Source: Plecoglossus altivelis
Taxonomy: Eukaryota > Chordata > Actinopteri > Osmeriformes > Plecoglossidae
Length of the DNA stretch: 64,000 nucleotides
NCBI GenBank assembly: GCA_036571765.1
Contig: BROE01000001.1
Span: 11,678,152-11,742,151, forward strand
Direction of reading: 5' to 3'
The notes beneath the pieces are model-generated. The model was not told where the DNA came from and did no database searches. It saw only the letters and a list, made by a program, of their open reading frames with translations. Both the position numbers and the translations under genes were made by a program. This document shows positions 26,059-38,026 of this stretch, piece after piece. Each line of letters begins with the position of its first letter. Positions within the stretch are counted from its first letter, which is position 1.

Positions 26059-28634
26059 CTACAAGTATGTGAGTCGACGTCCTTTGTTCCTAACTCTCTG
26101 TCTGTACCTTCTTCCCAGGACCGCTGCAAGATACTTCTTGACTGCCATCTGTTTTCGGTAACGACTGTAGCTGTCAGTGAAGATCCCATCCGAATGTCTT
26201 TTGGATAACGGTTCCGACTCATCTTCCATACTGGTCTCCTCCCTGCAAAACAGAAAAAAACGTGTATTAGGTTATAGCTTATGATTCAATTCACGAAATT
26301 ATTGCACCTGCTACGACCACGTCTCATTGTCTATTGAATTTGACTGATTAAATTTAATCTAGGAGTAATTTAATTTTAAAATGAGATAGGCCTATGCATA
26401 TCTTTAATCTGTAAAACATTACGCACAATCTAAATCTTTCGTTTATTGACGATGACAGATATTTAATAGAAATGAAGATTTAGCCATAAGATAAGTGTTT
26501 AATTATTTATGCATAAACCTTAATGTATTCTGACGCGTGCTGCTCGCTTTTTCAACTGTGTTCTCGTACGGAATCAAAATCCTATAGCCTATCGATCAAA
26601 ACAGGCCTATTGTGAGTAATCAAATATCAATTCTTTTTCATTAAGCCTTCCTACGAAAACTTGTTTCCCTAAAAGCCTCTGAACGGACCGAGCAATCATG
26701 GACGTGTAGACGCCACAACAAAGAACTAAAGAGTAGCAAAATGACTTGTGGTCAGTTGAATGGGTAGAAAATAACGTTGACACAAAAGGCACGAGACAAT
26801 GGCATTCTGTTGCGAGACACAACTTAAAGACAACTGAATTTACACGGAAGAGAACAAAAAAAAAATGATGGCAGGTAAACGCTTATAAGAAATGCCCTTA
26901 CCCTACACGTATTGTCATCAGAGAATGCAGATATTGCCTCGCTGTTAACTGACCCAGGATCTCCCTCAAGGCTCTATCTAATTCTTCATCTGCGTGCCTC
27001 TCTGTTCTGAGACGATAAAACGCCAAACACATACATCAGTGACCAGACTGGGCAGACAGCACGAGCAAATAGCCTAAATGTGCCCGTCGCATCTAAAGGT
27101 AACGTTGGCTTCTTCGTCCTAGATTCGTCTAGATTCTTTTACACCCCCTCGTGTCTGTCTGTCTATCTATCCATCTACTGAAATATGAAAAATAACACTG
27201 AACAAATAACATGAGTAACTCTGAAAAACAAAGCAAGCAAACATTATCGCAACAGCAAACAATTCATCCAAATGGAACCGCATAATAAAGTATATGGTTC
27301 TAACATGACTGTGTCTTACCTTTTCTCTGGTGGATAGTACAGCGTGTACACATCGTCGTCTAAAGATGGGGGGCTTCGTATAGCAATTTGATCACTGTCA
27401 AAAGCCATGTCAGATAACGCATTTCCATCTTCATCATAGGCGTCGTTTTCAAGTCTGCAAAGCGAAAATATGTGTCATGTATGTTTTCAGAAATGATTCT
27501 GATGAATCAGTAGTGTATCTATATAAGATCATTGCCAACATGATTTCAATGAAAAAACGTTTCAAGATATTTTGCCTGGCAACATGATTTAGCCTTAAAG
27601 AAGATGATATCAAGCGCATTCTACACTTTAGTTAGCAAAGAAATAGCAGGGCTAACCATACTTAATTTTAAAGTCTAGAACAATTTCAAGCAGTTACAGT
27701 TTGGCCAAAGATACAAATTAATCATGTCGGATGGGTAGGCAACTTGTTACTCAACAATTTAATTTTAAGCCATCACCAAACTACAAAATTCGTCTAAGTA
27801 TATGGGCAACTTCCAAAAGGTCGTGTTTTTTGAACTGCATAATTCAAATTACAAATTTTAAAATTTGTCCTAAATTAGGACCCTTATGGGCTATTACGAT
27901 AAATGCAACGCATTTTTCCGTGGCAAAAACGGACCATCGCCGTGATTTGTAATAAATCATAAATCGAGTTAAAAATCAGGTCAATGTGAATATTAATATC
28001 AATTATTGAGATGCTTCTAACTTTAAATAAATCAAGATAAATCTCAATATAACGACGGAGCAACCCCATTCGCTTGCCTCGCCTCTCTTTGGTGACGCCA
28101 TTCCCGTCATCCCATGGGCTATCCATTGCATTGACTGCACTGCATTTTAATAAGGGGAGTTCTATATAGTGTCCCAGTAGACCAGTAGCGCTCTACGCCA
28201 ACTACTCCCCTGTCATTTTCCATATTACCCAAGCATAAAATGATGGAAATTACAATACATTATTCTTCAAATGAATACGGAGTGGGTGCACGCTTGTGGA
28301 TTTTGTAATGTGTTCCAAAAATATGCAAACGATAACCTATAGTGTGGGTTGCGTAAAAGCGCATGGAGTCTGCCTAAACCTTTATGCTGCACAATGCAAC
28401 CATATGGTAAATTGTATTCACAATTTCAACAAAATGGGAAAATTTGAGTTTAGTATTTTGTCAAACGCCCATTTTCCGTGCCTTACATAGACAGGTTAAA
28501 GAGACCCATGGCAAACGTCATTGTACCTACCTAATCTTTGGGTAACTTAGTCCAATAGGGGCGCAGAAGACGCTGTAGTGCATTATGATTCCGTAGATGA
28601 GCAAGACTAAAGTCGCTCTACTAGACCTGGCCAT
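26059..28634 (-). CDS. adcyap1: PACAP / PRP neuropeptide precursor, four coding exons
   Basis: Secreted prohormone for pituitary adenylate cyclase-activating polypeptide, a ligand of class B G-protein-coupled receptors (PAC1, VPAC) that raise cAMP. Coding exons on the minus strand are 28634-28531, 27454-27320, 27006-26902 and 26242-26059; all three introns are GT-AG and the frame closes at 175 aa (human 176). Residues 1-24 are a signal peptide containing LLIYGIIMHYSVFC. Exon 2 of the CDS encodes an acidic cryptic peptide ending YYPPEKR. Exon 3 encodes the GHRH-like PRP peptide, starting HADEELDRALREILGQL at residue 84. Exon 4 encodes PACAP at residues 131-168, between SKR and GRR processing signals. 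The start ATG follows a CAACAG acceptor directly and opens a signal peptide, so the start is secure. Teleosts often have two adcyap1 paralogues (a and b); I cannot say which this is. Orientation relative to yes1 matches human. Confidence 0.97.
26083..26196 (-). other. adcyap1: Mature PACAP-38 peptide segment (PACAP-27 is its first 27 residues)
   Basis: Encodes the 38-residue hormone at precursor residues 131-168, beginning HSDGIFTDSYSRYRKQMAVK. The first 27 residues match mammalian PACAP-27 as I know it. The C-terminal extension differs from human at three sites, all Lys to Arg (positions 29, 32 and 36 of the peptide). Gly-Arg-Arg follows both residue 27 and residue 38, so both amidated forms could be made; the internal signal is GRR instead of mammalian GKR, and both are valid dibasic amidation sites. 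Lys-Arg immediately precedes the first His. Confidence 0.95.
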
Positions 28635-29048
28635 GCTGTTGAAAGATTACAAACAAGAGGCAAAGTTAAACAGGTGAAACCGCCAATATCTCGCATAAAT
28701 GATCATGAACATGCTTGCAGATTCAGTTAATAAAATACAGTGCTTTCCCTTTATCTCCGGGTTTCATATACATTCATTCAAACATCCTCTTATCCACTTA
28801 AAAAAACGAGATGAAATCTATCTACAACATCCAGTCCTTCCTTAAAAGTTTAGGAGCGTCAGATGCGACACCAAATCCACTTTCCTTGGCTACGAGGAGA
28901 GTCTGCAGGTAAACCCTGAACGCGGGTCTTCGCGTAAAATAATCAAGTCCAAAACTTTAGAAGGGTTCCTTCATAGAATATCTCCAACTAAACCCATTCC
29001 GGCAAAATGTGCCTGCATGTTCTGACAGAGCGAATACAGCCCACGTAC

Positions 29049-29295
29049 CTAAAGCAGAGGAAGAGAGTGCTGCTGTTGGATGCGATCCGGGCGCGGCTTG
29101 TGCTGAGCGTGTGAGAGATGGATATTTTTCTCACCGCACCTCTTGGTGAAGCGCGTCCGCCGTTTCTTTGCTTGTCGCTCAGAATCTCCAACGTCTGCAC
29201 TCTTATACACAATATATGACTAGTCGTTTGAACAAACAAAAAACTCAATGAAAAGCAATGCCGGCCTTAGTCTACATGTCTTTGTTGTAAACTTT
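29049..29295 (-). other. adcyap1: Probable noncoding first exon (5' UTR) of adcyap1
   Basis: Inferred. A strong minus-strand donor (TTTAG followed by GTACGT) has its last exon base at 29049, upstream of the acceptor at 28636-28637 that precedes the start codon. A TATA-like ATAAAAA on the minus strand at 29322-29328 would place the transcription start near 29295. A noncoding first exon is usual for ADCYAP1 genes. The 5' end is an estimate. Confidence 0.4.
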
Positions 29296-29318
29296 TTGCT
29301 CTGTGCTGTGATTGCCAC

Positions 29319-29399
29319 GGATTTTTATCCATCTATCGTGAGCCTTGCCTTTTTTCAATAAGTCACATTAAGGATGCTATAGACGTCATCAAGCCTTCC
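29319..29399 (-). promoter_or_regulatory. adcyap1: Candidate adcyap1 core promoter: TATA-like box plus CRE-like site
   Basis: On the minus strand the region holds ATGACGTC (29392-29399), which contains seven of the eight bases of the cAMP response element TGACGTCA. About 65 bp downstream is ATAAAAA (29322-29328), a TATA-like box. A cAMP-responsive promoter is known for mammalian ADCYAP1, so a CRE here would fit autoregulation. Function is inferred from motif and position only. Confidence 0.4.
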
Positions 29400-29730
29400 T
29401 CCCGGAATATAATGGTACAGTTCCTTCCTCGTCGATGAACCCGTCAGACACATTCCCCACCCCCACCGCCCTCTCATAACAAGTTTACTTCTGAACTTCC
29501 ATCTCTTTTACAGGAAAGATACAATATTGGTTAAGGTCACATGTTTTCCTTTCAGACAACTTCATGGCTAGGTGTTTCTTTGTTGTCACGTAAACGAAGA
29601 TTAGAGATTTACATTATAGTGCGGTCCAACCCCAGAGAAGTGCATTTGAGAACAGGTGCTACTTGCCGTAGCGACGGAAGGGAATTTTGATTCCCATATC
29701 ACAACGAACAGCGGTGATCTGAAACTTACG

Positions 29731-29756
29731 GGAACTGTCCAGTGATGCAGTGCTGA
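29731..29756 (-). promoter_or_regulatory. Candidate split RE1/NRSE (REST/NRSF) site upstream of adcyap1
   Basis: On the minus strand TTCAGCACT is followed after 8 bp by GGACAGTTCC. The canonical RE1 half-sites are TTCAGCACC and GGACAGCGCC with a 2-bp gap, so the halves match 8 of 9 and 8 of 10. The wider gap puts the half-site centres about 17 bp apart, in the range reported for expanded non-canonical REST sites. REST-like repression of the PACAP gene is known in mammals. It lies about 450 bp upstream of the inferred start site. Confidence 0.35.
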
Positions 29757-30732
29757 AAAGAAATGAATGAAAGGAAGACGGTTTCAGAATACTGGTTCAT
29801 TTTCCAAATCACGTCTCACAAATAAGGGAATGTGTTGGAGATTGGAATCCGGATTTGTACATTCGAAAACGGGTCTAATAAAGACGATTTCTAACAACCT
29901 GAACCATCTGAGAAAGATTCAATTTAAACAGGTTCCGTAGTCTAGCCTAAATTCAGTGAATGAACCCTATGGTAGACCGAATCTTATGGACATGAATATT
30001 GTTGTATCTTAATTAGGCTATTTAATATGCGAATATTAATATCAATATATTATTTAGTAGCCTTGGCTATTTTAATTGAAAAAGATAGCAACCGATCAAT
30101 CATACATGTATTTTTTGTGTCTGGAAAATACATAGGCTATTATAACGAACCGAACCATGCCATGACTTATGGGCTACTATGCAATTATTTGATTTGAAAT
30201 CTTTATCACACTTAAGTATTCGATCATTATGAATTAAGCTATTAATATAGGCTATGTGAAAAAAAAATCGAACTGACTTTGTACGAGGGATGAGTTGGCC
30301 CAGTACAATTTCAGAGAGGATTATTTCAAGTTAAAGATAGACTGTATTCTGAAGCCTTATTTTGTCTCTCCTCTTAATCAGCAGGCCTTGGTCACACACC
30401 AAAGGATAATTGAAGAATTTGATTCCCTGCTGACAGGGAAATATCCACGTCAGCGTTTTGTTTTCTCTGACGCAAAATGACGAACACGCACAGTCATCGT
30501 GAGGGGGGATCAACCCCAACTTTTGTTGTAGGCTACGTGATCCTTTACCGAAGAACATCTGAGGTTGTCTACATAAAATTCCAGCAGGCTACCGTCGCTT
30601 TGAATTTTCAATGCTGAACAAACGGTGCCATCGTGTGGACAACCGTGGACCTGGCGTTGCCTTTATAATTCGAAGACACGCATCCAGTCATCTCTCAACC
30701 CTCATCTCTCAGTCATCACGCATCAGAGAGAG

Positions 30733-30803
<71 letters not shown>

Positions 30804-31794
30804 TCGAACTATACAAAATCAGAATGTTCATTATTGAACATTATTTTGTATGTTTCATATTAATCAACAATAAACACAAAATATAACCAAAAATATATCT
30901 AAAACATACATGGACTGCACATTTAACTTCCATGATCATGCGCAAAAGGAGAGGAATGCGAGGAGTACGTGTACCCTGTTTCTGCTCAGTCACAGAATAG
31001 GCCAGCACGGAAGCCAGGACCATATTTAGGCTACATTTGACGTTTCATTTATTTACATTTGACCCTTCCATTCAAAGCCAAATAGACCTACGGGGGCGTG
31101 GTACTAAAGCCACGAGGCAATTTACCCAACAACAGCTCCCACAAGTCTTCAGTGTCCCACCGCCACGTGCCCCCGTTCCACTCGCGCGGTTTATTCAACC
31201 CTTGAGTGGTTCTACCTTCCACACAATTTAAGAATGCAGCCTGAGTTTACAGGGACACTACCCTGTGTGGGTAGGGTCCATGTTAACCAATCATAGCCTT
31301 TAGCGTTTTAATCAAATTAATCAACATTCCAATCTTCAAAGTTTAGATTGTTGTCTTGGCTGTAAGCCATAAATTAAAATATTATATCTCAATCTTATAA
31401 ATCAAACAAACCCAACAAACAAACAAAACACACAAACACACACCCATACAAAGACAGGCTAAGTTTGTAGTTTGACTAGATTGAAAAATACCCATTTTAA
31501 AGTGTAGATGGCGCCATGATGTCGTGTATATTAGAGATGTGCTTAATAGTTGAATCCATGCAATTTAGCGTGCCCCTCTCTTTCGGTATAACCATTCTCA
31601 AGATGAAACCGCCTAGCCTACTCTGCAGACTGATTTTGCAACAACAAAAAGCGGAGACTAGGCTAATAGATTTAACAGCAGACTTAAAGCTAGACTTCGA
31701 TGAGGCAGCCATATTGCTCTCGGGGCAAGTTGGCCACACAGGGGAACAGCAGCATTCACGATAGGGGAGACGCTTCCCCAAAGCGTCGACAACT
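29757..31794. other. adcyap1-yes1 divergent intergenic region
   Basis: No coding gene recognised. It contains AT-rich sequence (29990-30260), a long (GA)n tract and a GC box (GGGGGCGTGG) at 31092-31101. adcyap1 and yes1 are transcribed away from each other, so both promoters should face this interval. Confidence 0.5.
30725..30799. repeat. (GA)n microsatellite
   Basis: About 37 GA units with one early interruption. Purine/pyrimidine asymmetry is complete over its length. Confidence 0.95.
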
Positions 31795-32138
31795 GTGCTT
31801 ATCTATTGTTATGTGGCGTTCAATGCGTTTTTCACCGGTTCCGGTTCCCAAGTTTTAGGTTTGCCGGAGGTGATTCCTGGTTTTGCCACGCCGCTTTTTA
31901 CACATTTGATACTTTCGAGACCTCGTCTGGACTTTATGTTTCGAGGATTTTGGAACATTTTGACAGAAGAATTTTGTGGAGTTTCACGCACTCGGTATGG
32001 GACAGACCGATGTCTGAGATTTTACTTCATACACGGGAAGCGATTGTGTTTCTGCTCGGCTTGTGGGCTACCACAATTGTTTGCAGTCAAGAACTGAAGA
32101 CGTATGTAACTGCAAGAAAAGCAGGGTCCTTTTTTCAG
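31795..32138 (+). other. yes1: Candidate noncoding first exon of yes1
   Basis: Inferred. This stretch is visibly richer in CpG than its surroundings and ends in a good donor (TTTTTTCAG followed by GTAACA, last exon base 32138). It sits on the correct strand upstream of the first coding exon, whose acceptor is at 38017-38018. Src-family genes have noncoding 5' exons followed by long introns. The left boundary is a guess, and other CpG-containing stretches (about 33.4-33.7 kb and 35.0-35.4 kb) could serve instead. An open frame runs across it but matches nothing I know. Confidence 0.27.
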
Positions 32139-33139
32139 GTAACAATCTAAAAGTACATTATTGGGGAGTCTGCCTATTTAAAGTCAAGTATAGCAGCCAG
32201 GCCCTTTGTAGCCTAGCCTACTTTGTGAAATGAAGGGAAAGTTGCGTGAATCGTGTGGAGTTCAAAGAGCGTCACAAAGTATCAAGTCGTGAGGTAATGT
32301 TCTGGTCGATACAATAGCTATAAATGAGCAATTGCATGAGTTTAATCGACATTGGGGAACGCTATATTATGCCTGTTTTTCTGCACGAATGTTATCAATT
32401 ATACCAAATGTCCGTCGGCTTTCAGTAGCCTACTTTGCCCATACAATAGTTTGAACTGCTCTTTAGAGTAGGGCCTATCCTTCCCGATACTGTTTTGATT
32501 GATGTGAAATCGTGTTTTCTTAAGCTAGTCGATAGATGTTTCAACCCTGTGTGTGAAGGAGCACTTTTGCGCACGTTCGCTGTCTGAATGAGAACATCAA
32601 ACGTGTTACCCAACATGTGCTGTTCGTGCTCGAGCATGTTTATTTGGAATCCACTCAAATACAGCCATTTTATGTGTCTTGCTCAACTTCTAACAGGTAA
32701 ACCTCACTTCACTTCCGGAAGTGAAACCATTCCATGTTTTCAAATCCAATCATAACTCTATATCGATCTGTCTTTCCAGCAAACACGCGGTGGTATTGGC
32801 TCTGCGTTCCGTTTGAAGTCAACACGGTGGCGTGGAACAAGCATTGTGAATTCAGTGACATACATTTTGGTGTGTGTAGACATGCAACAATGCCACAGTA
32901 ATCCGCACATGGTAATCCCTTAGCGAGGACGGTCTACTGGATAACCATACTGTCTCCCTGTGGACAGACGTTCATGTCTGCCACACACAACTGGAAAAGG
33001 GCACACGGTGAAATGCGTGTAGAGGGCTGTTCACAGACAAGTGCGGGCACAAATGAAATAAGTTGATGTGAGGATGCTGTCAGACTGTTGCTTTTACAGA
33101 ATAAATCACGTGTCAAAGTTTATCTGTTACATCCTCTTG

Positions 33140-33300
33140 TGGTTATAGAGAGGATATTTTGTGGTTTCAGAGAGTTTGAGGGTTCTAGAGAGGGTATCTC
33201 TGTGGTTCTAGAGAGTTCTGAGGGTTCTAGAGCGTTTTGAGGGTTCTAGAGGGTATTTCTGTGGTTCTAGAGTTTTGAGGGTTCTAGAGAGATAGAGAGG
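33140..33300. repeat. GGTTCTAGAG minisatellite
   Basis: At least three imperfect copies of a roughly 50-bp unit, each with GAGGGTTCTAGAG and TGTGGTTCTAGAG blocks. It lies in the probable first intron of yes1. Confidence 0.75.
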
Positions 33301-35528
33301 GGTTCTTTTGGCATGGTGATCTCTCCCTCTCAGTGGTGTTAGCCTTTGTTGACCACAGCAGGTGGTTTCAGGGGCATGAATGGATTCGGAAGGAAGTTCT
33401 CGCCTCCCATTGCCCCCCCTCCTCCCCCTCTCTCCTTACTGTGATTGGCAGGGAGTGGCAGGCTGCCATGGCGATAAGACCATACTGCACCAATAGGGAG
33501 TGTTCCAGTGCAACTGCAGAGGGACGCTTTGGTGGAGTCTGCCAGCTGTCCCCCATCCCTGCCGCTGCCCCGTGCCCGCTGTTTACCAAACAAATCTGGG
33601 CTCCCTGGTCTGAGGCAGAGCAGAGCGAGGCCTTCCTGTTTCTCTGCTCCCACGACCGCGTTGCTTTCATTTTCAGGCTCGCCCTTGACGCCCGCAACAA
33701 TATTTACAACCAGAATCAGGATGGGTTTATTCGCCACGAAAGTTCACACAGACACGGTTTACTGCGGTGGGATGGTGTGTACGTGACGCGTATAAGAATC
33801 TTAAATAAGTTATGGGCTGAAGTCATTTTCCATGCTTGCAATTGGAATTCCCGCTCGTATTCAAGGATCACTTTCTACGAAGTCGAACTTGTTTTTGTGT
33901 ACTGAGTGAAATCAAGTGTCTCATGTCCTGACTGAAAGCATTAAGTAATGGCTCAAAGGTAGCCGAGGCCCAACCCTGGCAGTGAACACACCAAGGTTGC
34001 ACCTTATCTGATTAACTGGAACGGGAATGTAGGCTGACAGGCAGTCATATGACATGGTAGATCCTGTTGAGTGCTTGGGTCAATAGATATCCTCTGTAAA
34101 TGCCCTGACTGTCCATCTAATGGCACATATCTGATGAGCAATCACCCTTTAAGGACCAGTGCTTTGAGAGCGATTTGTAGGGACCGCGAAGTTACTCGAG
34201 AGACATGAGACTTGGTCTGCTTCAATATACACCCGAGTTGAAGGTAGGAATGATCTAGAAACCATATAATAAAGGGCCTGTAACACATGCTCAGTTAGCC
34301 TGTGACCCCCTAAGAGCGTGTAACAAAGCCTGATTTGAGTCCGTTTAGGCTGCCGTTAAGGGTGCTGTTAAAGCCTTTGTTACAGAGACTTTCAGCGTTG
34401 ACCCATATCTCTCCCTTTCCTGCCAGCATTCTCACGCACCTCCTTCTCTATGTAGTGGGTCTCAAACCCTCTTCTGGCCCAAAGTGTTTAGAAACAAGTG
34501 CTTCGGTTAAGGTTGTAGCTTTTTGGCTCCCTCGGCCTTGCTCAGTCTTACGATGGTCCGATCGATGGCTAGCCCATGCTGTCATGACGTACGGCTGATG
34601 TTGACTGTAGAGGTGTAGAGGGGTGTGTTGACACCCACTTGTGACGTGACGCGTAGAAACATCAAGGCTACAGCCATTGAGGTGTCTGAAATGTCAATCA
34701 AACTGTTGTCGCGGCAACGACTCGGGGATAAGGTACCAAGTTACGGTCTGGGGTCGGGTTCACCACCGTGACATGAAGACACATCAGCACCAGTCCCTAT
34801 GCGGTCCTTAAGTGTCCTGTCCTCACTGGTCCTTAACGTTTACCCTGCGTCCAGCCAAGACACAACCCTCTCTGAGATCTGGATATCTGGCTTTTTCTTT
34901 CTTCAAACAACAGAAGCGTTGTCTTATGTTCTGAATAAATCATCACTGTGGCTATGGACTCCACCGAAAGAAATCCTCAGTCTGGCTGTGCAGACCGCTC
35001 TGCCACAGGGCGTGTGAATGAGAGAAAGGCCAGTGGCTGTCGAGTGAGCTTGTGGGGTTGAAAAGCGATTGGACGGGCCCGATCATGTGACGTAGCTTTG
35101 GGCTCCCTCAAGCCTCAGTTCTATTCCCGGTCTCGTCAGCAGCGCTGTGGTAGGAGAGTGCGCCCAGCCTGACTGAAACTGTTGTTTCCATATAGATGAA
35201 GCGATAAGGACAGACATGCATCATGGTTGGGCGCTAAAAAAAGCAACGCCTTTGACCACTTCAGCCTGACTGCGGGTCGAGTTCGGAAAGCTTGATCGTT
35301 CCGTTGCGCTGTAATGGCGTGTAATTTAGCCGCCGCTTTCATCCGAAGCCATGGGCAGTGGGATTGGAAACGTGCAACCTTCTTGATCCGCGGTCAAAAT
35401 GCTCGACATGAGCTACGCCCATCCCTGTCACTGTCAGCCAGAAGATGATCACTTGTGAAACAGCGCTCAGACCAGCTGAAACGTCCTGCTTGGTTAAGCC
35501 AACCCTTATTAGTCACTTGTATCATATT

Positions 35529-35690
35529 TTCCACCTCTCATCACTCCCTCCACCTCCCATCACTCCCTCCACCTCCCATCACTCCCTCCACCTCCCATCA
35601 CTCCCTCCACCTCCCATCACCCCTCCACCTCCCATCACCCCTCCACCTCCCATCATCACCTCTACCCCCCCATCACCACCTCCATCTCCG
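35529..35690. repeat. 19-bp pyrimidine-rich minisatellite
   Basis: Tandem copies of CACTCCCTCCACCTCCCAT, becoming shorter variants to the right. The plus strand is almost free of G. It lies in the probable yes1 intron 1. Confidence 0.9.
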
Positions 35691-36429
35691 TCAAGATTGT
35701 CCTCCTTCCTCCTGTTGTCTAGCCTCATCAGGATTACCAGGTCAGCAACGTCAGTACGGATAACCAGCTCCAGACAGTAAATCACCAGGGCAGCGAGATT
35801 TACCGCGTGGACACCCTGCCAGCCAGACTGGCCTGGTCTGATCTCTCTGTTGACTTCTCCCCGATGCCTCCGATTTGTCATTAGCATTTAGCGTCAGCAT
35901 TGCATTAGCATTTAGCAGTGGCGCTAAGTGGATGAGAAGCTTGAAGTGGTGTGAGGCGGTGGCGGTGTCTGGAATAGCGCAGTCGGCTGTCGGGGGTCGG
36001 GAAAAGGTTGGGGCTGTGTGGCACCCTCCAGGTGCTGACTCGTCAAACCGCCCCCTGCGGGGAACCTGTGCATGTAGCCTGTAGGCTTATCTTTGATGAG
36101 TCAGGAAAGATAATACTCTTGATCTCCGGCATAATGGCAGAAGCGCCGTTCCTTGCTGAATAGATAGCTCATGGTCTTTGTCATCGCTGTGTAAAGAGTT
36201 AAGAAATCCTATCTTTGGGCTTTGTGAGCGTTCCAGTGTTGGGCCGTGTGTAGGATACGCGTGTTTGATTGTGGATTGGGGCCGGGTTCATTGTGGAAGT
36301 GTATTAGAGGATTGTTGGTCTGTGACACTCATGTGTGCATACTGTTAATGCTCTCTGCGCTCCGAGTGACACAGGACTGCTTTTGTAATGCCAACGAGCC
36401 ACACATCTGTGGAAGGCTGGCCGTCTGCG

Positions 36430-36560
36430 GGCGTGTCTCTCTCTGTCTGGCTCTCTGTCTCCTGCTCTCTCTCTCTCTGTCTGTCTCTCTCTCTGTCTGT
36501 CTCTCTCTCTGTCTCCTGCTCTCTCTCTGTCTCTCTCTCTCTCCCTCTCTTGCTGTCCCC
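36430..36560. repeat. (CT)n / CTGT pyrimidine repeat
   Basis: CT repeats with regular CTGTCTGT and CTCCTGCT variants. A related CT/CTCC-rich block lies at 37368-37520 and a (CA)n at 37602-37643, all in the probable yes1 intron 1. Confidence 0.85.
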
Positions 36561-38026
36561 TCCCTCCTCTGTTGATGCACACTAACAATGTCTCCTGTCT
36601 TTATGAGTCTCAGTTCATCTTCTCTCTCTCGTGTTGAGCTCCTCTCTCCTGCTTCTGGCTTGGGGGAGCATCCGCTGGCGACAGCCAGCCACAATACAAA
36701 TCTGTCTCCAGACAGCAGATCGATCGGCTGTATTGATCCCTGGTTCATCTGGGTCTACTGTCTTGTGTTTGTTGTGCTCACTACGGTCTCCCTCGATCTG
36801 GGATCGTTACAGAGAAGGAGAAGCAGGAAGGAAGGATGCAGTTTTGTCGTATTTTCACAAAGGGCTGTTCATTTTGTCTTATTAGCGCCACTGAGACTGC
36901 TTGACCACTGAAGCCATGCTTAATACTGTAGTAAATAACAATAATAGATCTAGTTCTTATGACCCATCTCCCTACTGCTTTCTCCAGATGACGACAGCTC
37001 TTCAGAGAGGAGCTGGAGTTCCTCCTGGTTATCAGTCAGGAGAGGACCAATGTTTGCTTTTCACCCCTTTGATCTGTGAATGAGTACAGCTCACCTCCCA
37101 GCTCTCACCAGTGTTGACTCTAGCTCAGGTCATCAGCTGCGTTGGTCTAAGTGTTCAGAACGCTAGGCCCAAGCTCCGCCTCTCTCTGTCTTTTAGCGCG
37201 GCCCTCGCTTGGACTTTCCCCATTTTAAAGACGCGCGCACACGTGTCCGGCTGTTCCTTAGCTTCTTACAGGGTGTCAGTCTCTTGGGTCGGACACCTGT
37301 TTCTCCCACATTCCTCTGTGATCTCTCTCACGCACGCACGCACACACACAATCTCTCACTTACTCCCTCTCCCTCTTCACTCCCTCTCGCTCTACTCTCC
37401 CTCTTCTCTCCCTCTCGCTCTACTCTCCCTCTTCTCTCCCTCTCGCTCTTCTCTCTCTCTAGTCTCTCTATTCTTTCTCTATTCTTTCTCTCTCTCTTCT
37501 CCTCTCTCTCACTCTCACTCGGTATTTGAGGGGCTCCCCGGTGTTGAAACAAGAATGAGAACATGACCCAGCTTGCAGATTATGCTCTTGGCTTGGACAG
37601 TACACACACACACCTCCACACACACACACACACACACACACATGTTAAAGCAGCGTTGGGAGGGGCTTCCATCCGCCGTGTAACAGGAAGGGGCTCGTCC
37701 AGGTGGTCATGTGTGTGTCAGCGAGGGAGAGCCCTTTTGGTCAGGGTGGGGTAGACATCTCTGGAGGCTGGAACGTAATGTCTGTTTTCCAGTCAGGCCG
37801 CTCTTGTCGAAGGGGAACTTGAGGCATGTGACTTAGGGAGCCTTGCATCAAATCTTTGTTTTCAACATGGGGAGGGTCTTTGTGATCTGAGAACGCCTCA
37901 AGCGCGCAATGAATAGAGATGGCTGGGAGCAGTTTCGAATCCACTGCCGTGCAATTCAAGCTTCTGCGAGGTTCTGCTTTGGCTGACTAACACAGCCATT
38001 CGATGTGTCTCTCTGCAGTCGTGACG

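Noticed and set aside
31806..32150. 114-codon ORF in the CpG-rich stretch
   Set aside because: No homology recognised. More likely part of a noncoding first exon of yes1.
33333..33905. 190-codon plus-strand ORF
   Set aside because: Longest unassigned plus-strand ORF outside repeats, but there are open frames on the other strand too, no recognised motif and no splice context. Probably chance in yes1 intron 1.
35445..35780. Ser/Pro/His-rich ORFs
   Set aside because: Translations of the 19-bp pyrimidine minisatellite.
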